Of a stretch of DNA of 64,000 nt, positions 37,808 to 47,166 are shown piece by piece. Source of the stretch: DASQHY01 sp035602605 (GTDB lineage: Bacteria > Acidobacteriota > Terriglobia > Acidiferrales > UBA7541); the NCBI GenBank assembly GCA_035602605.1, contig DATNLZ010000132.1:1-64000 (forward strand), in the 5' to 3' direction. How positions within the stretch are numbered: the stretch's first letter is position 1; each line of letters opens with the position of its first letter. The notes below the pieces were generated by a model that ran no database searches, was not told the DNA's origin, and worked only from the letters and a program-made list of their open reading frames with translations. Made by a program: the position numbers and the translations under genes.

Positions 37808-39793
37808 ATGAGTGCGAAAATTCCGTTACGGCTTGGGTTTATTTACGTTCTCACTCTCGTGTGTACAGTCGCCCTCAACGGGCAAAGACCCACGCATGCA
37901 TCCGCAGCCCAGAAAGATTCATCTGCGGCGCAGTCGGACGATTGGCCGAGCTACGGCCACGATGCCGGTGGCATGCGCTATTCGCCGCTAACGCAGATCA
38001 ATCGCGACAATGTTTCGCAGCTCAAAGTTGCATGGACGTTCCACACCGGCGATGTTTCCGAGGGCAGCGATCACCGGCGAAGAAGCGGATTTGAAACTAC
38101 GCCGATCCTGGTAGATGGCACGCTTTACTTGACAACCCCATTTAATCGAGTGATTGCGCTCGATCCAGAAACGGGAACTCAGCGCTGGGCCTACGATCCT
38201 AGAATTGATCAGTCTTGGGACGCAGGCGACGGCCTGATTAATCGTGGCGTGTCCGCATGGGTTGATTCCAAGCGCGCCACGAGCCAGCCATGCCATCGCC
38301 GAATTTTCGAAGCCACTATAGACGCGCGTCTGATTTCCATCGACGCTGCAACCGGCAAACCGTGCACGGATTTCGGCAAGAGCGGCGAAGTAAATCTGCG
38401 CGATGTCACTGCGTATCGCGCCGGGTGGTATCACATGACCTCTCCGCCGACCGTGATCGACGATCTCGTCGTGGTGGGCTCCGCCATTGACGATAACGGA
38501 AGCATTGACATGCCCGGAGGCGTGGTCCGCGCGTATGACGCGCGTTTAGGCAAGCTGCGCTGGAGTTGGGATCCGATTCAACCCAATACGGAGAGCCCGG
38601 ACGTGAAATCCCCGGCGAAAACGTTTCGTAGTGGGGCAGGGAATGCCTGGTCGGTAATGGTAGTCGATCCGGTACGCGATCTTGTCTTCGTGCCTACCGG
38701 CAGCGCTAGCCCAGACTATTACGGTGGTTTGCGGCCCGGAGATAATAAATGGGCGAACTCCGTGGTGGCGCTGCACGCGAAGACCGGGAAAGTTGCATGG
38801 GGATTCCAGCTCGTTCATCACGACCTCTGGGATTACGACACTGCTTCGCCGCCGCTGCTTGCTACTGTGGAGCATGACGGCAAAAAGATTCCTGTGGTAA
38901 TTCAAGGCAACAAAACCGGATTCCTTTACGTGCTGAACCGCGACACTGGCGTTCCGGTATTTCCCGTCGAAGAACGCCCCGTGCCGCAAAGTGACGTGCC
39001 TGGCGAGGTGACTTCGCCCACTCAACCTTTCCCGGCCGCGCCGCCCGCGCTCGCACCGCAAAGCCTCTCGACGGATGACGCTTGGGGAATTACGCCTGCC
39101 GACCGCGAAGCCTGCCGAAATATGATTGCCGGGTTGGGTAACAAAAGCGTTTTTAGTCCTCCTGCTTTGCAATACACTCTGGCCATACCCGGTAACATTG
39201 GCGGAATGAACTGGAGCGGTTACGCGTTCGATCCCCAGCGGAATCTCTTGCTCTTAAACATCACCAATCTGCCCTTCAAAATAAAACTCATTCCAACCGA
39301 AAAATATTCCGAGACCACGCACACCGGCGAGCCCGGTGAATACTCACCGCAGACAGGCGCGCCCTACGGAATGTTTCGCACTCCCCTGTTCTCGCCATCG
39401 GCGCTGCCATGCAATCCGCCGCCTTGGGGCATGCTTAAAGCGGTGGACATGAATGCCGGCACGATTCGCTGGCAAGTTCCGCTAGGCACTATGCACGGTT
39501 TCGGGCCCGGCCAGGCCGAGGTTCCGCCGGGGTCTCCCAGCTTTGGCGGACCCATCGTCACTGCCAGCGGGGTCGTCTTCATTGGTGGCTCGATTGATCC
39601 TCACATTCGCGCGTTCGACGTGGAAACGGGAAAGGAGATTTGGAAAGCTCCGCTTCCGGCGAGCGGGCATGCAACGCCCATGACCTACCGGCTCAAAAAC
39701 GGCAAGCAATATGTGGTGATCGCTGCTGGTGGCCATGCCAAGATCAAGCAAGAACCGCAGAGTGATGCCGTCGTTGCTTTCGCGCTGCCCTGA
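37808..39793 (+). CDS. Periplasmic PQQ-dependent dehydrogenase (glucose-dehydrogenase-like)
   Basis: 661 residues from ATG at 37808, before which GGTGGG lies about eight bases. The signal peptide is GFIYVLTLVCTVALNGQ. There is no five-helix N-terminal membrane domain as in E. coli Gcd, so it should be soluble. Propeller motifs: DWPSYGHDAGGMRYSPLTQIN, LKVAWTFHTGD, NRVIALDPETGTQRW, VHHDLWDYDTASPPLL, FPVEERPVPQSDVPGE and a final GVVFIGGSIDPHIRAFDVETGKEIW, GHATPMTY. No CxxCH heme site seen, so electrons go elsewhere, perhaps to a quinone. Probably oxidises a sugar or alcohol. A second copy of related oxidases follows at 43.3-45.6 kb. Confidence 0.92.
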   Translation: MSAKIPLRLGFIYVLTLVCTVALNGQRPTHASAAQKDSSAAQSDDWPSYGHDAGGMRYSPLTQINRDNVSQLKVAWTFHTGDVSEGSDHRRRSGFETTPILVDGTLYLTTPFNRVIALDPETGTQRWAYDPRIDQSWDAGDGLINRGVSAWVDSKRATSQPCHRRIFEATIDARLISIDAATGKPCTDFGKSGEVNLRDVTAYRAGWYHMTSPPTVIDDLVVVGSAIDDNGSIDMPGGVVRAYDARLGKLRWSWDPIQPNTESPDVKSPAKTFRSGAGNAWSVMVVDPVRDLVFVPTGSASPDYYGGLRPGDNKWANSVVALHAKTGKVAWGFQLVHHDLWDYDTASPPLLATVEHDGKKIPVVIQGNKTGFLYVLNRDTGVPVFPVEERPVPQSDVPGEVTSPTQPFPAAPPALAPQSLSTDDAWGITPADREACRNMIAGLGNKSVFSPPALQYTLAIPGNIGGMNWSGYAFDPQRNLLLLNITNLPFKIKLIPTEKYSETTHTGEPGEYSPQTGAPYGMFRTPLFSPSALPCNPPPWGMLKAVDMNAGTIRWQVPLGTMHGFGPGQAEVPPGSPSFGGPIVTASGVVFIGGSIDPHIRAFDVETGKEIWKAPLPASGHATPMTYRLKNGKQYVVIAAGGHAKIKQEPQSDAVVAFALP

Positions 39794-40107
39794 TGCGGTT
39801 GCGCGAATCGCTATTCTATAAATCATTAAACCAGTTTTAGTCATTCCTGAAATGAGGGGTCGTCGAATTTTCGCTGACCGACGAGCAGCAGCTTCGCCGA
39901 ACGATGCGCGTGTGGTGACCTTGAACCAGGATTAGAATACGAAACGGGTCTAGCATGCCAGGGGGTGATGACTAACGTTCCTCGCGAATGCAGCCATATC
40001 GGCCTTGATGAACTAATGCGGTTCCGGTCGGACTTCAAATGTAGGTGCTGATAAACGCTATGTCTGGGCCATGGACTTGAAGTGGAAGTTCTTGTAGCAT
40101 CGCCCGA
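39794..40107. other. Intergenic, nothing recognised
   Basis: 314 bases after the PQQ dehydrogenase. No conserved ORF, RNA or repeat seen; frames on the minus strand are without family content. Confidence 0.5.
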
Positions 40108-40515
40108 ATGAAAAAAGTGAAATCTGGCAATCGCAGTTCTGCGGCGAAAGGCAACGGCGCTCCGAAAAATGTTGATGCATACCTTGCTGGTGTCCCGGAA
40201 CCCGCACGCAGCACCTTGAACAAGATTCGTGCGGCGATTCGGTCCGCTGTGCCACCGGGGGCTACCGAGACCATCAGCTATGGGATTCCTGCGTTCAAGT
40301 ACAAAGGAGTGCTGATGTGGTTCGCCGCGTTTTCGAACCACTGCAGTTTATTCCCCACCGCCTCGGTCGTCGAGGCGTTTAAGAACGAACTTAAGGGCTT
40401 CTCCACATCCAAAGGGACCATCCAGTTCCCAACGGACAAGCCACTGCCGACTGCACTTGTTAAGAAACTGGTGGAGGCGCGGATCGCGCAGAACGAAAGC
40501 AAGAAAGGGCGCTGA
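40108..40515 (+). CDS. DUF1801 small protein
   Basis: 135 residues. NVDAYLAGVPEPARSTLNKIRAAIRSAVPPGATETISYGIPAFKYKGVLMWFAAFSNHCSLFPTASVVEAF is the DUF1801/YdhG-like fold, ending with LPTALVKKLVEARIAQNE. The N-terminus is basic. Function of the family is not established, though iron-binding has been proposed for relatives. Single gene, no operon partner. Confidence 0.9.
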   Translation: MKKVKSGNRSSAAKGNGAPKNVDAYLAGVPEPARSTLNKIRAAIRSAVPPGATETISYGIPAFKYKGVLMWFAAFSNHCSLFPTASVVEAFKNELKGFSTSKGTIQFPTDKPLPTALVKKLVEARIAQNESKKGR

Positions 40516-40637
40516 CCGGGTTGCCCTTGAGACCTGTTCATGAAGTCGAAGACGGTTGACTGCCCGCGTCACCATCTAACTGAGTTTCATAAGTAGTTCC
40601 CGTGGCGCGGACGAAATTAGCGTATATCACTTCTAGC

Positions 40638-41648
40638 ATGAACCGCCGCAACTTCCTCGAGCTCGCCGCTGCGGGCGCCGGAGTCCTATCGATTTCCCGT
40701 CTGGCGAGGGCAAACGCTCGGCACGGGCAAGTGATGACCGTCCTCGGGCCTATCGCACCTGAACGGTTGGGCCGAACTCTCATCCACGAGCACGTAATGG
40801 TGGATTTTATCGGCGCCGACGCGATCCGGCCGGGCCGCTATGACCCCGAAGAGGTTTTCCGTACAGCCCTTCCCCATCTGCGCCAGGTGAAGTCCGCAGG
40901 TTGCGATACGCTCGTGGACTGCACGCCCGCTTATATTGGACGCGATGCAGGGCTACTGCGCCGGCTGTCACAAGCGAGTGGCTTGCAGATGGTGACCAAC
41001 ACCGGTTTGTACGGCGCGGCCCAGGACAAGTATGTGCCGAGATTCGCGTACGCGGAAACGGCGCAGCAATTGGCCGCGCGCTGGGTGAAGGAGTTCGAAG
41101 ATGGAATCCCGCCCTCGGGAGTGCGGCCAGGAATTATCAAGATCGGCGTGAATTCCGGACCGCTTTCCGAAATCGATGCCAAGCTCGTCAATGCCGCCGC
41201 CATCACTCATCAGCAGACGGGCTTGACGATCGCGTCGCATACCGGGGACGGGGTAGCCGCCATGGCACAAATCTCGACGCTCAAGTCGCGCGGTGTGGCG
41301 TCTGCGGGGTTCATTTGGGTGCACGCCCAAAACGAAGCCGACACCTTGCTACACCTGCGCGCAGCCGAAGCGGGCGCATGGGTCGAATTCGATGGCATAT
41401 CTTCGGCCACGGCGCAGAAGCACGTAGAGCTGGTGCTGGGGATGAAGCACGCGGGGTATCTCAGCAGCGTATTGCTTTCGCAGGACTCCGGGTGGTATCA
41501 CGTCGGTGAACCCGGCGGTGGAAACTTTCACCCTTACGACTTTCTTTTTACCGAGTTTGTTCCCTTGCTCGGGCGGGCCGGAGTTTCTGCAAAGGAAATC
41601 GAGACGCTCATGGTTCGCAACCCGCGCGCGGTTCTCACGGCCAAATGA
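40638..41648 (+). CDS. Tat-exported phosphotriesterase-family hydrolase
   Basis: 336 residues from ATG at 40638 (the frame is open 12 codons earlier, without signal character). Tat signal: MNRRNFLELAAAGAGVLSIS. The amidohydrolase barrel ligands are visible: LIHEHVMVD (HxH), PGIIKIG (bridging Lys), IASHTGDG, WVHAQNE and LLSQDSGWYHVG (last Asp). These are phosphotriesterase/parathion-hydrolase or lactonase relatives. Substrate unknown; family members hydrolyse lactones or phosphoesters in the periplasm. Followed 91 bases later by a nucleoside hydrolase. Confidence 0.9.
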   Translation: MNRRNFLELAAAGAGVLSISRLARANARHGQVMTVLGPIAPERLGRTLIHEHVMVDFIGADAIRPGRYDPEEVFRTALPHLRQVKSAGCDTLVDCTPAYIGRDAGLLRRLSQASGLQMVTNTGLYGAAQDKYVPRFAYAETAQQLAARWVKEFEDGIPPSGVRPGIIKIGVNSGPLSEIDAKLVNAAAITHQQTGLTIASHTGDGVAAMAQISTLKSRGVASAGFIWVHAQNEADTLLHLRAAEAGAWVEFDGISSATAQKHVELVLGMKHAGYLSSVLLSQDSGWYHVGEPGGGNFHPYDFLFTEFVPLLGRAGVSAKEIETLMVRNPRAVLTAK

Positions 41649-41739
41649 AGGCCATGTCTTTCCCCTTCGCGGGTCAACGTTTCCGCCCACGAAATCTTGC
41701 CCAGCTCGTTTTCATCTACTGTGCTAACATCCCCGCAGA

Positions 41740-42801
41740 ATGTCCAAATCTGCAGCCATCCTCATCTGTGTCTTGGCTTCTTTAACCATAATTGCGTCTC
41801 CCCTCTGCTCAAGCGAGTCTTACCCAGTCCCTGCAGTCCCCGAAAAAGTGATCATCGACACCGACGTAGGGGATGACATCGATGACGCTTTCGCGCTCGC
41901 CCTGGCTTTGCGCAGCCCGGAACTGCAGATCATCGGGATCACAACCACGTTCGGAGACACCGAGACCCGCGCGAAACTTGTCGATCGCTTCCTGACCGAA
42001 GTTGGCCGCCCGGATATCCCCGTGGCAGCGGGTACGCCCACGGTGAGTAAAGGCACGTTCACCCAGCGCCGCTACGCCGAAGGCGGGCACTATGCGAAGC
42101 CATCTCATCCCGATGCTGTCGGCTTTGTGCTGGAACAGATTCGCCGCTACCAGGGCCAGGTCACCCTGATCGCCATCGGGCCCTTGATGAATATCGGCGC
42201 CGCCATCGACAAAGACGCCGCCACTTTTCGCAAGCTCAAGCGCGTGGTCATGATGGGGGGCTCGATCAAGCGTGGCTACGGCGATCTTGGCTACGCGTCT
42301 CCCCGCGGCCCGCAACCCGAATGGAACATCTTGAATGACATTCCTTCCGCCCAGAAGCTCTTTGCCTCGGGAGTGCCCCTTTTTGTCATGCCGCTCGACT
42401 CCACCCAATTGAAGTTGGACGAGGTCAAGCGCGCCTTCCTGTTCGGCCAAGGCACCCCGCTCACCGATGTCCTCACTTTGCTCTATCACCAATGGGGCCA
42501 GCAAACGCCGACCCTTTTTGATCCCATGACCATCGCCTTCCTTGTGAATCCCGACCTCTGCCCCGTTCAACCTATGCGCATCCGCGTCGACGAAAAAGGA
42601 TTGACGCGTGTCGACACAAGCGCACCGACCGCGCCCTATACACACACTGCACCCAGTCCACTGAACGCACCGAGTGCACCCAATGCGCCTAACGCACCGA
42701 ACCTACCTTACGTGCTCAATGCGTCCAACGCCCAGGTTTGTCTCGATTCCCATCCCGACGCCTTCTTCCGCTTCCTTCTACCCCGCCTCGCCGCACGATA
42801 A
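41740..42801 (+). CDS. Secreted nucleoside hydrolase (IUNH) with low-complexity insert
   Basis: 353 residues; signal AILICVLASLTIIASPLCSS. Calcium-binding motif VIIDTDVGDDIDDAFALALA, then TTFGDTETRAK, GPLMNIGAAI, VVMMGGSIKRGYG and EWNILNDIPSAQKLF: full IUNH core, which splits ribonucleosides into ribose and base. Near the C-terminus, before the closing HPDAFFRFLLP, sits a ~30-residue run of Pro/Ala/Asn with repeated SAPNAP/NAP units, coded by tandem near-identical 9-12-base units. Family members lack this. It could be a flexible loop or a recent slippage insertion. Confidence 0.92.
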   Translation: MSKSAAILICVLASLTIIASPLCSSESYPVPAVPEKVIIDTDVGDDIDDAFALALALRSPELQIIGITTTFGDTETRAKLVDRFLTEVGRPDIPVAAGTPTVSKGTFTQRRYAEGGHYAKPSHPDAVGFVLEQIRRYQGQVTLIAIGPLMNIGAAIDKDAATFRKLKRVVMMGGSIKRGYGDLGYASPRGPQPEWNILNDIPSAQKLFASGVPLFVMPLDSTQLKLDEVKRAFLFGQGTPLTDVLTLLYHQWGQQTPTLFDPMTIAFLVNPDLCPVQPMRIRVDEKGLTRVDTSAPTAPYTHTAPSPLNAPSAPNAPNAPNLPYVLNASNAQVCLDSHPDAFFRFLLPRLAAR

Positions 42802-43298
42802 CAAGGGCCCTTCTGGCTTGATGGCGAGCTACTTTTTCTCTCGCGAGCAGGCGACCGCCTGGCCGATGCCCTTCTCTCCGGGTTCTTCTTTTGGCTGCTC
42901 TCTTCGCTCCTGTGCAGCTTCGATCGCTTTCCAAACCGTTTGGTCGGGTGTTCGCTCCTTCTAAGACGGCCAGCGCACGATCATTGAAGAAGTATCGTTT
43001 ATATTCGTAACCGACCGAGACGCCCAAAACGCAGAAGACGGCAAAATTGCGCCTAACTGAGACGTATCTGGAACGCGAGATTTTTCATTTAGTCAAACGA
43101 AATTTAGGTTGCTGCGTCAAGTTTGTTTCCGAGTTGCCGACAAACGAGGAGTTCTCTCATGTGGCTCGAACCGAAATGCGAGCGCGTTATCGGGCAACGC
43201 GGAGCTCGAGCACGTGTTCACATCTCTCCAGCGATCTTTTCCCTTGACCCTCCTTGCTCGAAAACTTACAGTTCCTCGCACGGTTCGAAGAGACTCGC
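42802..43298. other. Intergenic, no gene supported
   Basis: About 500 bases. A short minus-strand frame at 42835-42965 reads TPDQTVWKAIEAAQERREQ but has no start codon or ribosome site, so I do not annotate it. No RNA or repeat recognised. Confidence 0.5.
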
Positions 43299-43928
43299 AT
43301 GCAAGACGCTCTTTCTCGGCGGCGGTTTCTCCTAGGCAGCGCGACCGGCGTTTCCGCCACCTGGGCCGCTGCTCACTGGCCCGCGGCTCTGGCCGCCGCA
43401 GACTATGCCCGCGCCGCAGCGCGATCGGCTGGTCGCCCAAATTTCGAGTTCTTCACGCCCGAGCAAGCCGCGGAAATCGATGCCATCGCTGCGCGCATCA
43501 TCCCCACTGACGATACGCCCGGTGCGCGCGAGGCTGGAGTCGTCTACTTCATTGATCGGGCTCTCAAGACCTTTGCCAGTGATAGTCAGAAGAGTTATAT
43601 CGAAGGCCTGCCCGTTTTGCAGGCCAGGGTCCGCGAAATGTTTCCCGGTGTTGAAAAATTCTCCGCCGCCGCGCCGGAACAACAGGACGAAGTTCTCCGC
43701 TCGTTTGATGAAGACTCCAATGCGAAGAATTTCTTCGAGACGCTTCGCCGCCACACCATCGCCGGATTCCTCATCGACCCCGATTCCGACACCGGCGGAA
43801 ACCGTGAGGTTGTGGGGTGGAAAGTCATCGGCCGCGACCGCGAACACATGTTCCAGCCGCCGTTTGGCTATTATGACAAGGACTACCCAGCTTGGCAGCC
43901 GGCTCCCAAGGACGCGGAGAAGAAATGA
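43299..43928 (+). CDS. Gluconate 2-dehydrogenase subunit 3-like, Tat-exported
   Basis: 209 residues from ATG at 43299; the frame is open 15 codons further. Tat signal SRRRFLLGSATGVSA. FFTPEQAAEIDAIAARIIPTDDTPGAREAGVVYFIDRAL is the family's signature, followed by FLIDPDSDTGGNREVVGWKVIG and PPFGYYDKDYPAW. In gluconate dehydrogenase it is the small subunit that carries the FAD subunit through the Tat system. Its stop overlaps the next start (ATGA), so they are co-translated. No cytochrome c subunit is found. Confidence 0.9.
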   Translation: MQDALSRRRFLLGSATGVSATWAAAHWPAALAAADYARAAARSAGRPNFEFFTPEQAAEIDAIAARIIPTDDTPGAREAGVVYFIDRALKTFASDSQKSYIEGLPVLQARVREMFPGVEKFSAAAPEQQDEVLRSFDEDSNAKNFFETLRRHTIAGFLIDPDSDTGGNREVVGWKVIGRDREHMFQPPFGYYDKDYPAWQPAPKDAEKK

Positions 43929-45616
43929 GGCCCGACCAGCACAAATACAAAACCTCAGACGAAGTTGACTTTGTCATCGTCGGCTCCGGCGCCGCCGGCG
44001 GCATTCTGGCCAAAGAGTTTTCCACCAATGGTTTCCGCGTGGTGGTTCTCGAGCAAGGTCCCTACCTTACCGAATCCGACTTTGTCCACGACGAAATCAA
44101 GATTTTGCAGGAAGATCTGCTCACGAATCATCCCAAACTGCAGCCCACCACGTTTCGCAAAACACCGGACGAAAAGGCTAAGCAACAACGTGCGCTTGTA
44201 TACGGGCGCCTCGTCGGCGGTACCAGCGTGCACTTCACCGCCAATTTCTGGCGTTTTCATGAAATCGATTTTGTCGAACGCAGCAAGATCGGTTCCATCG
44301 CAGGGACAGGCTTCGCCGACTGGCCCATCACCTACGCCGATCTCGAGCCGTACTACACGAAAGTGGAATGGGAAATTGGTGTGTCGGGCCTGGCTGGCGC
44401 CAGCCCGTTCGACCCGCCACGCTCAAAACCCTACCCAATGCCGCCTTTGCCGGTGAAATCTTCCGGAGTGATCTTCGAACGCGCGGCACGCAAGCTGGGC
44501 TGGCATCCATTTCCAACGCCAATGGCGATTCTTTCGCAGCCTCGGCCCGGAAGAAGCGCCTGCGTCAACTGCGGTTTCTGTTTAGCTTTTGGTTGCGAGG
44601 TCGGTGCGAAGTCCAGCTCTCTCGCTACCGCCATTCGCATGGCGGAACGCACCGGCCGTTGCGAGATACGCCCGAATTCCTACGTCCATCGCGTCGAGAT
44701 GGACAGCATCGGCCGCGTTACCGGCGCTGTTTACTTCGACAAACAGCGCAATGCGCATCTGCAAAGAGCTAAAGCCGTGGTCGTCTGTGCCAACGGCGCG
44801 GAAACTCCACGCCTGCTGCTGCTCTCCGCCAACAAGCAGTTTCCAAACGGTCTTGCCAATTCCAGCGGCCTCGTCGGTAAGTACCTGATGCTCAATAGCT
44901 ACGCTGAGGCGCTGGGATTGTTCGAGCACCCTCTGAACGATTACAAGGGGTACGCAGTTAGCCGCGTCCTCCACGACTTCTACGAACTCGACCCGCAAAA
45001 GGTAGGATTCTACGGCGGAGGCGGGCTCGACGCGCGCTTCGATTTCACTCCGATCACTTTTGCGATGGGTGGTTACCCGTTAAGCGAAGCGCCGGGTGGA
45101 CTTCCGCCGAAAACGCCTCGTTGGGGCAAAGCCTTCAAGGATGCTTTGAGCCACGATTTTACTCGTACCATGAAAATTGGCTGCCACGGTACTTCGCTCC
45201 CGGTAGAGGCTAACAGCTTCTCCCTCGATCCGGATCTGAAAGACGCCTGGGGGCTCCCTGCCTTGCGGATGACTTACAAAAACCATCGCGATGATCTCAA
45301 GCTTGCAGCCTGGCAACAGGCTCGCGCTCTCGAACTCCTCGACGTCGCGGGCGCCCGGATGAAATGGCACACTCTAGTTGAGGAAGATGATTTTGCTTTC
45401 CACCTTCTTGGCACCTGCCGGATGGGCAACGATCCCAAAACCTCCGTCATCAATTCCGATCACCGCACCCACGACGTGAAGAATTTGTTTCTTTGCGATG
45501 GCAGCAGTTTTGTCACTTCGGGCCGTGGCCAGCCCACCATGACCATCGAAGCGCTGGCATTTCGCGCCGCCGATCGCATCATGGCTTTCGCCAAACGCGG
45601 CGATCTCGGTGCTTGA
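43925..45616 (+). CDS. GMC-family FAD dehydrogenase (gluconate/sorbitol dehydrogenase-like)
   Basis: 563 residues from ATG at 43925. Without its own signal, it presumably rides on the Tat-exported partner. FAD-binding: VDFVIVGSGAAGGILAKEFSTNGFRVVVLEQGPYL. GMC features are ALVYGRLVGGTSVHFTANFWR and ACVNCGFCLAFGCEVGAKSSSLATAI, a Cys-rich stretch of unknown role in this clade. C-terminal LGTCRMGNDPKTSVINSDHRTHDVKNLFLCDGSSFVTSGRGQPTMTIEALAFRAAD carries the active-site region. Oxidises a sugar acid or polyol. Pairs with the preceding small subunit. Confidence 0.92.
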   Translation: MRPDQHKYKTSDEVDFVIVGSGAAGGILAKEFSTNGFRVVVLEQGPYLTESDFVHDEIKILQEDLLTNHPKLQPTTFRKTPDEKAKQQRALVYGRLVGGTSVHFTANFWRFHEIDFVERSKIGSIAGTGFADWPITYADLEPYYTKVEWEIGVSGLAGASPFDPPRSKPYPMPPLPVKSSGVIFERAARKLGWHPFPTPMAILSQPRPGRSACVNCGFCLAFGCEVGAKSSSLATAIRMAERTGRCEIRPNSYVHRVEMDSIGRVTGAVYFDKQRNAHLQRAKAVVVCANGAETPRLLLLSANKQFPNGLANSSGLVGKYLMLNSYAEALGLFEHPLNDYKGYAVSRVLHDFYELDPQKVGFYGGGGLDARFDFTPITFAMGGYPLSEAPGGLPPKTPRWGKAFKDALSHDFTRTMKIGCHGTSLPVEANSFSLDPDLKDAWGLPALRMTYKNHRDDLKLAAWQQARALELLDVAGARMKWHTLVEEDDFAFHLLGTCRMGNDPKTSVINSDHRTHDVKNLFLCDGSSFVTSGRGQPTMTIEALAFRAADRIMAFAKRGDLGA

Positions 45617-45943
45617 GTTTTTCGCGCGCCAAGGCCTTTGGTCTGGTCCCGCGTGCAATAATCTTGAACCTCTCTCGGGATTGTGCCCAGATCACGGGGG
45701 ACTCTTCCACCACTTTGCTCCTTATTCCCTTCGGGGCCGAAACACGCGGCCAGGTCCTGTCGGCATAGACGCGGTCCAACCGAAGAGGGAGAATTGGGGG
45801 CATAGCTCGCCGCGTCCGAGCTTGCTATGGTGAGGCTCGACAAGACCTTGGCGCAAAAAGGAGACTTTCCGCACTAACCAACCGAGAGAACTATGCTGGG
45901 CCCGTGAAGGTTCCGGCAGAAATTCGATACACAAGGAGACACG
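45617..45943. other. Intergenic, nothing recognised
   Basis: 327 bases between the GMC gene and the DUF1761 gene. Short frames only; no RNA recognised. AAGGAG at its right end serves the next gene. Confidence 0.5.
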
Positions 45944-46354
45944 ATGAAGACAAATTATGCGGCGGTGTTTGTCTCGGCTTTGGCGTACTGGATACTCGGA
46001 GCAGTTTGGTACGGGGTGCTGTTCAGCAAACCGTGGATGGCGTTCGAACATATGACGGAGGAACAGGCGCGCAGCATGAATCCCGTCCTGCCCTACGTGA
46101 TCACATTCGCCCTGAATTTGCTGATCGCGTTCGTGCTCGCCCAGATTTGCAGCTGGCGCAACGCCAGTACCGCCGGACGCGGCGCTGCGGTTGGGATTTT
46201 GGTATGGATCGGCTTTCTCGGGCCGGTTACGTATACGACGTACATGTACGAAATGCGTCCGAAGGAACTTTTTGCCATCAATGAGTTTTATCCTCTTGTG
46301 GGGCTGTGTTTGATGGGCGCCATTCTTGGGGCGTGGACACGAAAATCGGTTTAA
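45944..46354 (+). CDS. DUF1761 membrane protein
   Basis: 136 residues, four membrane helices; AAGGAG seven bases before the ATG. Family features: NYAAVFVSALAYWILGAVWYGVLFSKPWM, then a periplasmic PVLPYVITFALNLLIAFVLAQICSW and VGILVWIGFLGPVTYTTYMYEMRPKELFAINEFYPLVGLCLMGAILGAW. Function unknown. It marks the left border of the accessory zone: the last intact gene before the degraded fragments around the ssrA island. Confidence 0.92.
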   Translation: MKTNYAAVFVSALAYWILGAVWYGVLFSKPWMAFEHMTEEQARSMNPVLPYVITFALNLLIAFVLAQICSWRNASTAGRGAAVGILVWIGFLGPVTYTTYMYEMRPKELFAINEFYPLVGLCLMGAILGAWTRKSV

Positions 46355-46422
46355 GTTCGTGCCTCCGAGGAAACGATCAGCGACCGAAGACATCCTTCAT
46401 TTCCGGCGAAATTCATATTTGA

Positions 46423-46584
46423 TTGATTCGGGAGATTCATGCAGATCAACAAGAATTCTTTACAGCTGCTCAGGTTGCGTCACTGTGGAAATTGTCCCGC
46501 GACAGGATTCAAAAACTTTTCGAGGAAGAGCCTGGCGTTGTCATTCTGGGCGATAAGAATAGTCCTGCGAGGTGTCGCCTGTGA
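46423..46584 (+). pseudogene. Excisionase-like HTH gene remnant
   Basis: This 53-codon frame, opening with a TTG, reads EFFTAAQVASLWKLSRDRIQKL then FEEEPGVVILGDKN before losing sense. The block is the helix-turn-helix of the small DNA-binding proteins (HTH_17 type) that are abundant near acidobacterial integrases, which normally continue with an RTLRIPRxVLER-like strand. Here the frame breaks after GDKN and the frame beside it holds only a garbled LRGVACEVLA. No ATG, no ribosome site. Likely relic of a mobile-element regulator, lying ~300 bases outside the left ssrA repeat. Confidence 0.55.
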
Positions 46585-46810
46585 GGTTCTCGCATGAGGG
46601 AATAGTTCCCGATAAAACGGGTAACCACAGATGTGGTCCGCTGCAATCTTGGTGATTGTGCCCGGATCACTCGGAAGTAATGGACTTGCCTATACAACGC
46701 GCATCCAAGTAATTTCATCTTTTTCGCGCGTAGCACAGCGCCTTTTGTCCGGAAATTCGCCCGTTCAAAATGGAAAGGGGAGGTTATTCCAGTTCCCCCG
46801 ACTCCAGTAC

Positions 46811-46839
46811 TGGAACGCAATTGGAACGTATCTGGAACG
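46811..46839. repeat. Three TGGAACG repeats at 11-bp pitch
   Basis: TGGAACG occurs at 46811, 46822 and 46833, one helical turn apart, about 50 bases left of the ssrA-like repeat. Spacing on one face of the helix suggests a protein-binding array, such as integrase arm sites or an operator. Confidence 0.5.
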
Positions 46840-46886
46840 TAGGCGGACCTAAAATAGCTGTAATCTATTGATCACAGAGACTTTGA

Positions 46887-46909
46887 AATGGTGGAGGCGG
46901 GGGGAGTCG
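46887..46909. repeat. attL-like direct repeat of the ssrA 3' end
   Basis: These 23 bases are identical to 49869-49891, which cover the CCA end, acceptor 3' strand and part of the T arm of ssrA. After the core the sequences diverge. It is the displaced 3' end expected when an element integrates into ssrA. No tmRNA body is present here. Confidence 0.85.
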
Positions 46910-47166
46910 GAATATCGCGGCTCGCTGAAAACACGCAACTTATTGAAAACTCTCAGCCGATAGAAAAGCCAAAATCGCTGATTTGGGCGAAGTGGTGTAC
47001 GTGGCGTGTACGCGGAGGGACAAGTGGGTACTCGGCGTGGGTGATCGAACAAGCTGTCCGTCCTGTAACCATGACTATTGCAGCAGAGGCATCTAACTTC
47101 GTTCCTTCATTCATCATGGCAATCCGGCTGGATGGCGCTTGATGACGTCCCCATGCGAGTGACAAC

